Source: Ampullaceana balthica
Lineage: Eukaryota > Mollusca > Gastropoda > Lymnaeidae
NCBI GenBank assembly: GCA_944989445.1
Contig: CALYLW010000211.1
Span: forward strand, 88,501-152,500
Reading direction: 5' to 3'
Length of the DNA: 64,000 bases
Part shown: positions 35,101 to 46,630 of the stretch, piece by piece
How the letters are laid out: every line of letters starts with the position of its first letter
Numbering within the stretch: position 1 is the stretch's first letter
Made by a program: the position numbers and the translations under genes
The notes under the pieces: generated by a model
What the model was told of the DNA's origin: nothing
Database searches by the model: none
What the model saw: the letters and a program-made list of their open reading frames with translations, nothing else

Positions 35101-37199
35101 TGTTTTAATAACAATAAAATAACAATAATAAAATAATTTCTTTTATTACCATGCAGTGGCGTCTCTAGGGGAGGCGGGGGGGGGGCGGGCCGCCCCGGGT
35201 GACACCCATCAGGGGGTGACACCCGAGCCTAAAATTTTACTGTGTACGATTTTATGTCAGAAAACTAAAGATGACAATTTTTTTAATCTAGAAAGAAATA
35301 CAATGAAATACGTTAAACGCGAAAATTCTTATTAAAAAAATATCAGTTAACTTGCAATAATAAAACAGTCCCAACACACGAAAAACATTAAAACAAATTA
35401 GGAAAAAAAGAAAAGAAATAGTCGCAGCAGAGAGATCTTTAAAAACGGCTGGAATGAAAGAGGCAGTGTCTTCTGTTTTAAAAGATATAAAGCCATTTGG
35501 GCTTGGACACACTGACAGCATGATCCCCCCCCCCACCCCCCTTGAAAAAAAAATATCAAAAGATGGGTTTTCTTTGTTGATGTTTATCTTGAGGAAAATT
35601 GTGATTTCAATGTCTTTGAGTTAATATTTTTATATATATATATATTTATTAAAGGCGTGAAAGCATAGATATGCATGTTTATATACAGGTAGTCCTCCGG
35701 TTACGACGGTCCCATCCCGACTTACGCTGTTTAGTGCTTACGAACGCGCACCCGTAAAGAATAGTATTACGCGTTATTCCGTATTTTTAAAAAAGAATGT
35801 TCATGAGGTAACAAATTCTTTTCTCATTTTGAAATAACAAAAATTATTGAAAAACATGTATGATTATTATTTCAACCTACAACTTTCGTTTGCGAATTTT
35901 TCAAATGGCGAAGTTTTCAATCAAGTCAATAAAGCTGAATAAGCTTACAAGTTCCTTTTCAATGCTCATTAGAGAGAGCATATTCAGCCTTTTTCGTCCC
36001 ATGCAAATTCTATCTCATTATATATTCTTTTCAACTTTGAAAAGGATTGCTCTCAGCTGCAGTTTGATGTCATCATTGAAAGATAGATGCGAAGTGCGAT
36101 GTGTACATTTGTAAAGGACTGTGTGAAATATAGCTAATTCAAAAGCAGCAAAATATTTAGCTCTGTGCAAGTTTTTTGAGTTTCGCTTAATTCCTTTAAC
36201 CTGAGCCTGGGGCTGGACAATAACTTTTTTAAGAGTTCTGAAAATTGGACTAATTCTGAAGGTAAGCAGTCTTCGAAATCACTCATGAACCTACATGTGG
36301 AAGAAAATCAGAAGCCCCCAGTCTAGTGCTCTTTATGGGTCCTCCTGGAAGACCCCCTTAGCCATCTGGCCACCAAAGGGACGTGACAGCTGAGGAACCC
36401 CCCCCCCAAATTTTTTAAAATAAAATCGGTCGCTTCTGAAGCGGCCACCTGGGCATCCAGGACATACAGTCAAAGATGCCTCCCACTAAGTTGCCCTCAC
36501 AAGGAGGTGGTAGAATGTCCTACTACGACCCGCTACCACTTTGGCGCCATCCCGGCAAATCACACGGGTCTCCATGGTTAGGACCGCCGCAGACCGGGGT
36601 ATCATCAAAGACCTACCTGGGGTGCAACCCTCACTGGAAGGTTTCCTCAGAGCAGGCGTCCAATGCGTTCTTCGCGGCACTTTTTGCTAATCCGTACTGG
36701 CGCTCCTGGCCCTAAATCTGCACCGCTCGATTGCGTTGCTAGTAAATTAAGGGGGACGAAACGGTTGCTTCGGATTTATCCGACCCCTTCTTCGAAATCA
36801 CTTGAATGTTCTTCCATTAACTTGGCTGCTGCCCATCGGGTGGCGAAAGTGCTGAGCTCAGTTAGGTTTGTAAGAAAGCCAAATTTCTCATGGATGTATT
36901 TATATGCACTAAACCAATGTTGTAGGGCTTAAGAAAGTTTGTCAATGATTACCAGAAATACCTCAATCTTGAATTTTTTTCTCCAGAAGAATACTGTTTT
37001 GTTGATGTCTCTTTATAAAACTGACGCTTTCTTTTTTGTTTGATAGTATTGAAGATTGCTTACACTGTTTTTACCACGGACTTTTCCTTTCCTTTGTCTT
37101 CATAGGAATAAAATTAAGAATGCTATTTTTTAACAAACTCACTGAGAGACTTCCTTTCTAAAATTGTTTCCCAAATTTCAAGTAAAATAGCGACTTCCA

Positions 37200-37705
37200 G
37201 TTGTTCAATTTCATTTAGAAATCCTTCTTCTTCAAGTCGGCAGTCACGTGGCTGATTTTCATTCGTTGCAAATTCTTCCAGTGCTGCGATATTCTCATGG
37301 TATGAGCTATTAACAGACCTTACAGCATAATGTCAGGCTGACCATCTTGTGTCAGACAAGGCTTTGTTAGCATAATGTCAAGCTGACCATCTTGTGTCAG
37401 ACAAGGCTTTGTTAGCATGTATCAATTTCATATGTTTTTGAGGTACCTGTCATCGATGAGTAGATGCAACAAGTCGGGTATAAAGAGTTTGCAGAAGACA
37501 AAAAAATCTTACCGCAGTAGGACAACCTGCTGCTCTTTTCCCAACCAAATTAAAGGAATGAGCTGTGCACGGCACAAAATGAGCTACAATGCACTTCTCA
37601 CGAAGAATAGCCTGGTTTCCGTTATACTTCCTACTCATTTGCAGCATTGCCCTATGACTGTCCAAGGCATTTTCAGGGATTCGTACAAACATAATGGCCT
37701 GCATC
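37200..37705 (-). pseudogene. hAT transposase fragment (ZMYM1-like)
   Basis: The minus strand reads PENALDSHRAMLQMSRKYNG, then PCTAHSFNLVGKRAAGCP and FFCLLQTLYTRLVASTHR, the same blocks as at 1143-1620. The line continues with breaks and a 50-bp tandem duplication (catcttgtgtcagacaaggc twice, 37340-37415). Confidence 0.75.
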
Positions 37706-37802
37706 TTTATTATACACTATAATTCATAAAAAGTTTGGGTGCCCTTAAATTATTGGGGGCTTTTAGCCCGTTCAGCTTCCCCCCCCCCTTTTAAATCCAC
37801 CA

Positions 37803-38189
37803 TACGTCCACGCATCTGTGACGATGTGCTACGAGGAGGGGGTGTTTAAGAAATGCGACGTCACATCAAAAACGCGAAACTTTAAATAAAAGTTCCACTT
37901 AAATATTTGATTGTTTACCATTTATTTAATTACGTTTTCAATGACTTCACGCGTGTTACGATATTACAGTGCAGACTTACCCTAAATACATATTTAAATG
38001 ACAAAAAATAATTTGCAACCTGCTAATTTTTATTGAGAAAATACGACTAGGGGGAGGGGTTTCAAAGCTTTGTGACGTCATATCGTAAAAAAAGGGGTGG
38101 GGTCTAAGTTTTTGTGACAAAGTATGACGCTGGGGGAGTGTGGGGTAAAAATCGGCAACCTCGCGTGACGTCATTTATGGACGGCCCCT
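37803..38189. mobile_element. TGACGTCA-type MITE, left end damaged
   Basis: The right end cgtgacgtcatttatggacggcccc is intact and the body matches 59320-59721. The left end is eroded (cgtccacgcatctgtgacg). Confidence 0.65.
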
Positions 38190-39290
38190 TCAGTCCTGAA
38201 GGGGTGACACCATGAGCTACCGCCCCGGGTGACACCAACCCTAGTGACGCCTCTGTTACGATGTCTGATAGGACGGTAACTTTTTATCTAAAAATACAGT
38301 CTACAGGAGTATAGATGGAATCAGCGTTTTTTTTTAAAAAATAAAAGTTGAATAATTCTAACAATACATGAATTGATTTTTTAAAAAGTAATTTAAGCGC
38401 GATAGGGACTATAGTTATAGCTTTTCAAACACTTGCGAAATTTTTTTTTCGTGTACCGCGCGTATTAATCAAATCATTAGGTTTAATTATTTTGAGTATG
38501 ACAATAAAGATTTTTTTTATAAAGTATTGAATTAAATTATGCATGAATTGTTGTTTTTTTCCTTGCACACATTTTAAATGTTACTGGCAACCACGGCTTA
38601 GGGCTATCTTCGTTTTGTTTTTAAAATAAACATATCATGGCGCTTTCCCTTTTTAAAAAAATCTGTCAGAATATACACTGATCTGCAAAATAGTTAAAAG
38701 AATAGGCCGACTTAAGTGTGGGAAACATCGTTTGACTTCACCCCATGTTGCTTGTCGTATTTCCGAACCTTTATCTGTAGCTCGGTTTGCCTTGGCGGCG
38801 TCTTAAGACATTCAAAAGAAACCTTTGTGTCAGTAGCGAAAATTATTGTTACTTTTTAAATCAGTGCAATTCATTTTTAACTGTGTTACCTTAAAAACAG
38901 TACGGTCATCCTTATTGGATTTCGCCAATGTTGGATTGTCCGCTTTCTAAACACTTATCTATTGTTATGTAGCACGGATTGCGTTCCGTTTAATCTGTAT
39001 TCAAAAGAACCTCTGATCTCGTCGCGCCATATTATTTTATTTTAAACCAGCCTAATTTCTTTTGAAAGGCGTAAATATAAATCATGAAACCCTGATGGAT
39101 TGGTCCCTACCTCGTGGTAGAATCATTAAACAATGGAAGAGTGTAGCTAAAGAATATATCGACTGACAAAATACTAAGAAACACCGACAATGTCAGTAAC
39201 GTAAAAGTTTACAGCAATTAACCGGTTTCTTCACCCAATCAGTTCCCTGATGACTCTGTTAAAGGTAATGTCAATGGGAGCATACAACAA

Positions 39291-39485
39291 ATGGATCAAG
39301 AAAGCAGAGGTGAAGAAACAGATATCATCGTGATACAACCTGTCTCAAAACAAATGCAGTTTAGCACTTTTAACCCACTAACAATTTCAAGAAGAAAGCG
39401 TCTTAGCACAACTCTTGGCTTTACTTTTGACAACTTTGTATATTATGGCCGCAATCGAGATCTTGAACAACCAAGGTGTACATAA
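39291..39485 (+). CDS. Short unknown frame in the long-TIR element
   Basis: Sixty-four codons start MDQESRGEETDIIVIQPVSK and contain NPLTISRRKRLSTTLGF. A diverged copy (with MQIRTFQPLKFSRRKRLS and a frame break) is at 52150-52345 in the other long-TIR copy. The coding-like text may be a captured host exon or a transposon gene start. I do not recognise a domain. Confidence 0.4.
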   Translation: MDQESRGEETDIIVIQPVSKQMQFSTFNPLTISRRKRLSTTLGFTFDNFVYYGRNRDLEQPRCT

Positions 39486-39905
39486 CAACTATATGACAAC
39501 CACATAACTACATAACAACTACATAACAACTATATAACAACCACATAACAACTACATAACAACCACATAACAACCACATAACTACATAACCACATAACTA
39601 CATAACAACTACATAACAACCACTTAACAACTACATGACAACTACATAACAACTACATAACAACATGACAACTACATAACAACTACATAACAACCACATA
39701 ACAACTACATAACAACCACATAACAACTACATAACAACCACATAACAACTACATAGCAACCACATAACAACTACATAACAACCACATAACAACTAAATAA
39801 CAACCACATAACAACCACATAACAACTACATAACAACCACATAACAACTACATAACAACTACATAACAACTGCATAACAACTACATAACAACTACATGAC
39901 TACTT
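39480..39905 (+). repeat. Minisatellite ACATAACAACT
   Basis: About 40 tandem copies of an 11-bp unit (acataacaacT/C). The sister element at 52460-52535 has about seven, so the array has expanded in this copy. Confidence 0.92.
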
Positions 39906-39915
39906 GAATAAAAGT

Positions 39916-40265
39916 GGGGAATGGGTTGGCTGAGGAAACCAGGAAAACCAATATCAACATTAAAAACCAACACTATCAACATTTAAAACTAACACTATCA
40001 ACATTTAAAACCAACTCTATCAACATTAAAAAACCAACACTATCAACATTTAAAACTAACACTATCAACATTTAAAACCAGCACTATCAAAATTTAAAAC
40101 TAACACTATCAACATTTAAAACCAGCACTATCAACATTTAAAACTAACACTATCAACATTTAAAACTCTTAAAAAAATTCAAAACTAGATATAAACCAAT
40201 GATAAGCGTAGGACGTAATAATCTTCTGTATAGAAGGAGCGTCTCTAAATGATAAGATAAGATAA
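39916..40265 (+). mobile_element. 5'-truncated LINE tail with internal minisatellite
   Basis: Starts with ggaatgggttggctgaggaaa (the LINE C-terminal WNGLPEET region), then has about a dozen copies of an 18-bp unit actatcaacatttaaaac (39955-40165), then the LINE tail tagaaggagcgtct and GATAA repeats. The unit is an amplified piece of the LINE's own caacactttatcaacattt. A sister is at 52552-52865. Confidence 0.85.
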
Positions 40266-40803
40266 TGGTAAGGAATCCAAAGTGTTAACACTCGTTTGAA
40301 AAGCAACAAATATAACCACTCTTAAATTATTGTTTTAAAATAATCATGTGGTGCTGGATTAAGTTAATGTTAAATGAAAAAAAAAGAAAAACGCTGATTC
40401 GATATATATTTGCATAGACTGTAACGTTTGATCTTGAATCGTCGAAATTATATAAGATTTCATATTTAAAAAACGAGAAAACGACATCATCGTTTTCAAA
40501 TAAAATGTCATGCTCCTTTCATTCATCGTAAAATATTTTGTAATCATTATTTTATTTTAATTAACACAATTTTTCTCATTAAGAAAAGAGTTTAATTTAT
40601 CTGACAGAGCTTAAACATGAAGAGAAAATCTAAATAGTCATTCATCCATTTTTTACTATATGTCCCCATGTTGTCAAAGGGGTATATTCTGGCCTGAGGG
40701 GGTATATTCTGGCTTAGGCCAGTTTAACCCCGGGGTATATTCTGGCCTAGGCCAGATTATACCTGGGTATATTCTGGTCAGCGGTTTAATCTGGCCTGTT
40801 ACA
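40266..40803. repeat. Right arm and terminal repeat of the long-TIR element
   Basis: The outer 230 bp invert the left terminus. The inner 300 bp (atccaaagtgttaacactcg onwards) recur at 52866-53008 and, inverted, at 53009-53405. Confidence 0.8.
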
Positions 40804-41100
40804 CCTGTTCATAAAAGCCGAAGGCTCGACCTTCTAAATAGAATGACACATAAATGAATTGTCATTCAATGCATTTTTCTTGCCAATTCTAACCTTGAAA
40901 ATTAAAATTAAACAAGTTTATTTGAAATTAGGTCATCCTTGTAGTTTCATGCAATGTGGAGAGGGAAGGGTGTTAATTAGACAATTTAAGGTAAAGGATC
41001 GGTATTTGGAAAAAAAAATCGCCGTACATTTATTTATTCTAATTCTATCTTTTATATAAATTATAAATATTTTTTAGAAAAGAAAGAAATATCCAGCCTA

Positions 41101-41290
41101 TTGTCACTTCTTTTTACAATTCTTTTCACACTGTTTGTAAAGAAAGGTTTTCTCTACTGGACTAATTTGATTTCACTGCAGCTAAATTTAAAAAAAATTT
41201 TTTCGTTATATTCGTTTTATTTGTTCATTGAGGAAGGCTCTTTGCCGAAACGTTCGCTGTTTTGTTACATCCTGTCAGGCTAACTCATAC
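41101..41290 (+). mobile_element. Penelope-like element 3' end
   Basis: gaggaaggctctttgccgaa, acgttcgctgttttgttac and gtcaggctaac match, in reverse, 49620-49670 next to the GIY-YIG coding part at 49825-50163. It is a short 3' fragment ending about 70 bp from the donor of dehydratase exon B. Confidence 0.7.
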
Positions 41291-41356
41291 CCTGTTTATA
41301 TGTTATACATTTACGACTTTCAGAAAGACATGTATGAGATTTGTTAGTCTACACAC

Positions 41357-41432
41357 CTAAAAGTAAATAAACTGGTTCATTTCTTAATTTTCCTAAAAGA
41401 TCCCATAGGGCTAGGTCAACTGCGCTGATGGC
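41357..41432 (-). CDS. Dehydratase exon B
   Basis: The 76-bp exon has acceptor ttattgcag and donor gtgtgt. It reads [20 protein letters not shown] then VYLLL plus one base of Gly, the strongly conserved [15 protein letters not shown] block of mandelate-racemase-like enolases. It starts at phase 0 (after exon A) and ends at phase 1 (exon C starts with the other two bases). It survives between a Penelope fragment and a MITE. Confidence 0.95.
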
Positions 41433-42001
41433 CTGCAATAAATAAAATTTAATCAAAATTATTATTTTTTAAATGAAAAGCAAAATACAAGAAAAAACAT
41501 AAATCTAAAAACATACACACATAGAATCCACTTTGGATACACACAAAATGCATGGCTGCAGGAGAAACAAGAGAATGCGAAACATGGAAAATAAGAACTT
41601 TGTTTTAGGGGGCATCCATATATTATGTACTCACAAAAGTCGTATTTTCGTACCCCCTCCCCCCTGTTGCACACCGTACATTTTCGGGACCCCCTCCCCT
41701 GTGCGTACGTACAAATCCCCCCCCCCAGTTTAAAAAATTAATTTTAAGCCCGAGTCAAAAGTTATTGGTTTTACTCTTTGAAGCCGTTCATAAATGACGT
41801 CTAAAAGGTGGGGTGGAGGGGGTCACGCATTTTGCTCGATGTGCGACGAGGGGGAGGGGTGTGTTTTAGAAATAAGACGTCACATCTAAATGTGGTTGTG
41901 ACGCCATATTGGAGGAGGGGTCTAACTTTTTTGTCGAGGGGGTAGGGTGAAAATCGGCCAAAATCGCGTGACGACATTTATGGACGGCCCCAAAGCTTTG
42001 A

Positions 42002-42189
42002 CCACGGCTGGTCTTAGAATTTGCGGGGCCCTATGCCGCTTAGTATGCGAAACGGAATGCGCGTGGCCTAGTTTGGGTAGGGATAAAGATTCAATAAGAA
42101 TAATAAGTGAAAATTAAGATAGGTTGGGCCTATGAAAGCGCGGGGTCAACTGCGACCGCATAGGTTGCAGTGGCCTAAAACTGGCCCTG
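42002..42189. mobile_element. 188-bp hAT MITE
   Basis: Starts CACGGCTGGTCTTAG and ends in reverse CAGGGCCAGTTTTAG. The flanks are gctttgac and tctttgac (7 of 8). Confidence 0.75.
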
Positions 42190-42297
42190 TCTTTGACCCC
42201 CCCCCCAAAAGCCATGTTTTTGTAATTGAAAATTAGCATGTTGCAAATCACTTTTTTGTCATTTAAGTTTAGTTTAAGTATGTATTTAGTGTATTGT

Positions 42298-42418
42298 ATA
42301 TAATATTATATAATTATAATATATATATATTTTATATATTATATTACATAATGATATATTATATCATTATATATAATATATAATATTATATATATTATAA
42401 TATTCTAATATCGTTAAG
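42298..42418. repeat. AT-only palindromic stretch
   Basis: About 120 bp composed almost only of ATAT/TATA words with several self-complementary blocks (for example taatgatatattatatcatta). It could extrude as a cruciform. Confidence 0.7.
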
Positions 42419-43772
42419 CACATGTAAAACTTCATTAAATAAATTGTTAACAATCACATATTTAATTGCAACTCGTATTTAAAGTTACGCGTTTTGATGT
42501 AACGCAACATTTCTTAAACACCCCCTCCCTTTCGCCACATTGCGTCACAAACGGTTGAACCCCTCTCCCATCATTTATGGACGGCCCCTTTGTGACGTCA
42601 TACGGGAGAGGGGTCTATGTTTTTGTAACGAAGTGTGTCGGGGGGGGGGTAAAAATTGGCCAAAATTGCGTGATGTCGATCATGGACGGCCCATTTATAT
42701 TTTTTGTAACATAGTGTTTTTCATTTTGAAATTATTTTAAAAATAATATAGATATTCAAATTGTATTGTCTTGAACACTACATAACAAAACAGATAAAAT
42801 ATAACAATACGAGCAGTGAAATCGAGGTCCCATTGTGTATTTATAAAGGCTAAGGCACCGGTTAGCGAAAGAGAAACTTTTACTAATTTCAAGAAATGGA
42901 AATATAAATCAGACGAATATATTTTTAGTAATGTGGGAACGTTTGGTCTGAATCAAATGTTAATTACTTCCAAGTAATTAAAAGTTCAGAATTTCGTTTG
43001 CAATAAATTATAAAATATTATTGCATATCAGTCTTGACTCAGTCGGTCTCGAATGCCGTTTGCAGCCAGAGCAATTTACGTTACTAGGCTTAGTATTATG
43101 CAAAATAAAATTATTGTGCGTGCGTACACATTCAGTCGAGGACCACCCCCCCCCAGTACGCATCCATACGCAAAATACCGTTAATTTAAGACCCCATCCC
43201 CCTCCTTGCTCACGTAATATATGGATGGCCACTTATTGCACTTATTTTTATACCACAACTCCTGCAGCATACCGAGTGACCAGACATAAGTAAACCAAAG
43301 TACTCATAATTTAAACGCTGACTTTGTTATAAATCAAATTTTGTTTGAAAAGTTATATGATTGAAACTCATTATTAGGGAAAAGCAGGCAATCAATTTTT
43401 CACACCAAGAAATATGACAGGTTTTCATGCTTTGAAATGGGAAGCTCCTTTTTTTTACCACTTGTCAGTGGTTCATTGATGTTTGGATAAAAAACAACTC
43501 AAAAGATAATAACAATTAATGTGTTTATACTATGATTTATAATGTACATAAATATGAAAAAAAAATCATGCTCTCGTTTATGATTTATTCCTCTTTAAAA
43601 TTGCCCTTAAAAAAAACTTAATTTGTCAAAGATCTTACCCAAATTTGCAAGTGAATGTGTTTACGCCTTTAAAAAAATGAATTGGCGTCGGTCAAGAAAT
43701 TTTTAAATTCTATAAAGGATCGTATTTAAAATCACAATCCAATTATTTTAAAAATCACCTCAATACGATGTT

Positions 43773-43982
43773 CAGAGGCGGCGTTAGGTACGCGCGAGAC
43801 CTGGTGCAACAATGACCTCGCGGGCCCTCCCTAGATTAGATCAATTCTTGCGCAAACTCAGTAGTGCAATATCTGCCGGCTTTTTTGTTACTAAAATATA
43901 GTTTCAAGTCTGAAACGCGGGGCCCCCTAAGCGAGAGGCCTGGGGCGATTGCCCCAGCTGCTATCCCCAAAGGCCGCTCCTG
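43773..43982. mobile_element. 210-bp hAT MITE
   Basis: Starts CAGAGGCGGC and ends, in reverse, CAGGAGCGGCC. The flanks acgatgtt and cgaatgtt match at 6 of 8. Confidence 0.65.
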
Positions 43983-44054
43983 CGAATGTTGCTCTAGGAT
44001 GGATAAAGTTCGCAGAGACTAGCTGTTTTTTCGGTGTCTTATCTTCTTATCTTA

Positions 44055-44313
44055 GGGGCCGTCTATAAAGTACGTCACGCTACTTTTGACCATTTTTACC
44101 CCCCCTGACCCCTGTCACGAAATGTCACAAATCTCGGACCCCCTCTCTAAAGTATGTCACACTTTCGTCAAATTGTTTTTTTTGATAACAAAATAATTAA
44201 AATTTAATATAAAACACCGTGACGTCACACATGGCGGACCCCCCGTCACAAACTGTCACACTTTCTTACACCCCCCCCCCGCCTGGAGTGTGACGTACTT
44301 AATGGACGGCCCC
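44055..44313. mobile_element. 259-bp MITE with TTA duplication
   Basis: Ends ggggccgtctataaagtacg and cgtacttaatggacggcccc, with TTA directly outside both (44052-44054, 44314-44316). The inner ends carry cgtcacgc/gtgtgacgt words. Confidence 0.88.
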
Positions 44314-44883
44314 TTATGAGTTAAAAATAAATAAATACATGTTAATTGTTAAAACGTTGTTATGTGACGTCTTGTCAGGCCTACTATACATACCCTGTTT
44401 TAACAAAATATATTTATTTTTCTAAAAGCCTGATTGTTGTCTCACCCATATTTATCTTATCTGTTATATGCTCCTTTTATACAGAAAATTATTTAGTCCT
44501 ACGCAAATCCAGTGGCGTAGCTAGGGTCATGTGCGCCCGGGGACATGACACAAAATCTGCACCCCTTGTCGGGTTTAAAAATTCTGGGGTTTCAGTGAGT
44601 CCCCAAGATAATTTTGAAATTTTACGGTTTATAATTGTGTGGTTCATTTTTGAAGCATCTGGTTTTTAATGAAATAGAATACAGACTAATAGTTCTCTGT
44701 ATTATTATGATTGTAAACAATTTATTACAACAAAAAAACTCTACTAATTATACATGACTCATATAGACATCGTCTACAGCAAATTGATCCTCATTGATTT
44801 GAATGTCGCAAACTCGTCAATCACATTGTCAAAATTAATATTCTCAAGTGTTTCTCTTTCGATGTTGAGGAGTGCAAGATCAC

Positions 44884-46535
44884 TCAGACGGTTTGTCCCA
44901 TTGAAGCACGTAAATAAGACAAAATAAACTTCAGTTTGCTGAAGGACCGCTCACAACTTTCATTTGAAACAGCAATTGTTAGAAGTATTTGAAGTGAACT
45001 GCGCAGATTCGGAAATACGTCATGTCCATATGAAACAATAAAACCAAGAAGATCCAAAGGGGTTTCCAGCAGAACTTCAGTCCGGGTACTGAGCAGCATT
45101 TTTCAGACTCCGATTTGTGTGCACAATTCGTGACCATTTACGTCAGCGCCGTAGAAATTAGCGAAATCTAAGCAAGTTTAACGAAGTGTATCGACTTTTG
45201 TCTCAGCAAGAAGAGTTTTGACGTCTAGTAAAAATCCAAATGTGCTGTTTAGGTTTTTTAGACGTAAAAACCGTATTGATATCTCCTTTTGGAGTCTATA
45301 AATTACGCTGTTCATATCACGTGCAATTTCTTCTTCTGCAGAAAGTCCTGCATCTCTTGTTAATTCTCAAGGCATCCTCCGATGTCGTATAATCCTTCTG
45401 ACAACTTCGATTCCCAAAGTTGTGCATCTTCTTCTCCATTGTCTACCGCAACCTGGCTCAAATTATCACGAATGTTGACAATTTCTTGCTCAAACGATTC
45501 AAGATCAGATGCTGCTTCCTTGAAATTCACAGTAGGTTTCTGCAACCGTTTCTGGACACGATCAATTTCCCAATTATGATGTTCCAGAAATGTAACAAAA
45601 CTAGAAAGTTAAAGTTTAATATACCTACCAGCAAAGCTTCTGCATCACATCTGTTGTCAGGCGTCCTTTTGTATGTTCTGATAATTTTTCCAACAGCCCT
45701 ACCAGTTCATCTATAAGTCCTTAATAAATTGCTTTAAAAGCTTCTGATCGTGCACTCTAACGTGTTTCAGGCTCCCTCTTTATTGTGATTGGCACAAATC
45801 TTTTTAATTCTTCCCAACGAGTTGTTGAACGAGAGAAAACAAAAATTTATACTTTCAACTGTTCCAAAAAAAAATGATAACAACTGGATCCTGTTTATCT
45901 GAATGTACTCCTGCTAAGTTTAAGCTGTGGTTGTCACAGTTGATGAACAATCCTATATGATTTCTGGCACATATTCGCTGTTGAAGGCCAGATATATGCC
46001 CAGTCATTACAGCAACAATGTCATAACATTGTGACCGATAGTCGGATAGAGGTATGTTATTAGATTCCAGTTTGTCTACTATAACTCTTTAAGGCTTGCT
46101 GAGTCTTTGGAATGTATCTGGATAAAACATAAAAATTATTCTTTGATGGTTTCTTATTTAGTTTGAAAATCCACATCCACAAATCTGATGACTCGAGAAA
46201 GCTGTTCCCGTTGTCTAGATCGAGTTTTGAGTCAAGTAAGATACTGTAGTACTTGTTTTTTTTCTGATTTCACTCAACAGCTGATTCCTTACAGTCGATG
46301 TAAGTAGATTGATAAATTCATTTTGGATTACCGGTGAAAAATAATATACAGAACCTGGATTTTCTCGGGCATGTTGTGGGTGTTTTTCTAACAGTGGATC
46401 ATACTGAGCAACAAGTTTGATCACAGAGACAGGAAAGAGAGGCGGTGTCTGATGTTTCATATGAAAGGAATCCAACTTGCTTTGACATACCGACATAATC
46501 CCGTGAGAGGAGAGATCTTTCCTCCCCTCCCCCAC
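44884..46535 (-). pseudogene. hAT transposase, ZMYM1-like, multiply broken
   Basis: Read on the minus strand: VSVIKLVAQYDPLLEKH and VIQNEFINLLTSTVRNQLL (N-terminal part, near 46350), degenerate middle, then QEIVNIRDNLSQVAV and finally TIAVSNESCERSFSKLKFIL, the C-terminal dimerisation signature. Frameshifts and stops separate these pieces. Confidence 0.8.
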
Positions 46536-46630
46536 ATTACTCCCTTCACAGAGGGATTGGGAAGTAAGATTTTTCTTTTTAAAGAGTCAAATCATGCAGC
46601 AAAGGGACGTGAATTAACCATTCTGTAAGC

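Larger units (their letters stand above)
35154..38255 (-). mobile_element. 3.1 kb ZMYM1-like hAT inside the long-TIR element
   Basis: Ends are CAGTGGCGTCTCTAGGG and, in reverse, CAGAGGCGTCACTAGGG. The duplications are ttaccatg (35146-35153) and ttacgatg (38256-38263). The sister long-TIR copy has the empty site at 55677-55684 (catagtaa, minus strand ttactatg), which proves the insertion. Inside are transposase remnants homologous to 681-1720, a foreign 0.9 kb insert (about 36190-37085) and a MITE (37803-38189). Confidence 0.9.
34834..40803. mobile_element. Large long-TIR transposon, Ginger-like, non-autonomous copy
   Basis: Ends are TGTAACAGGCCAGATTAAAC and its reverse complement, and CCTG lies on both outer sides (34830-34833, 40804-40807), a 4-bp duplication. 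The terminal 230 bp are inverted repeats rich in GGCCAGAATATACCC. TGTNR...YNACA ends and 4-bp duplications are known for Ginger elements. This copy lacks an integrase, has a hAT inserted (35154-38255) and carries a LINE tail and minisatellites. It begins only about 60 bp from the acceptor of dehydratase exon C. Confidence 0.75.
41608..43232. mobile_element. TTA-flanked transposon with GGGGGGCATCCATATATTA ends
   Basis: Inverted ends gggggcatccatatatta and taatatatggatggccac with TTA on both sides (41605-41607, 43233-43235). This is a second family related in style to the GGGGCCGTCC elements. It contains a deleted TGACGTCA-type MITE (41784-41993), a 188-bp hAT MITE (42002-42189) and an AT-rich palindromic stretch. 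Confidence 0.75.

Noticed and set aside
36476..36932. Open frames in the 0.9 kb insert of the 35154-38255 hAT
   Set aside because: No recognisable protein; the frames overlap on both strands and the insert is unclassified.
39480..40170. Evenly spaced repeats that could look like a CRISPR array
   Set aside because: Units are contiguous 11-bp and 18-bp tandem repeats without spacers, in eukaryotic DNA.
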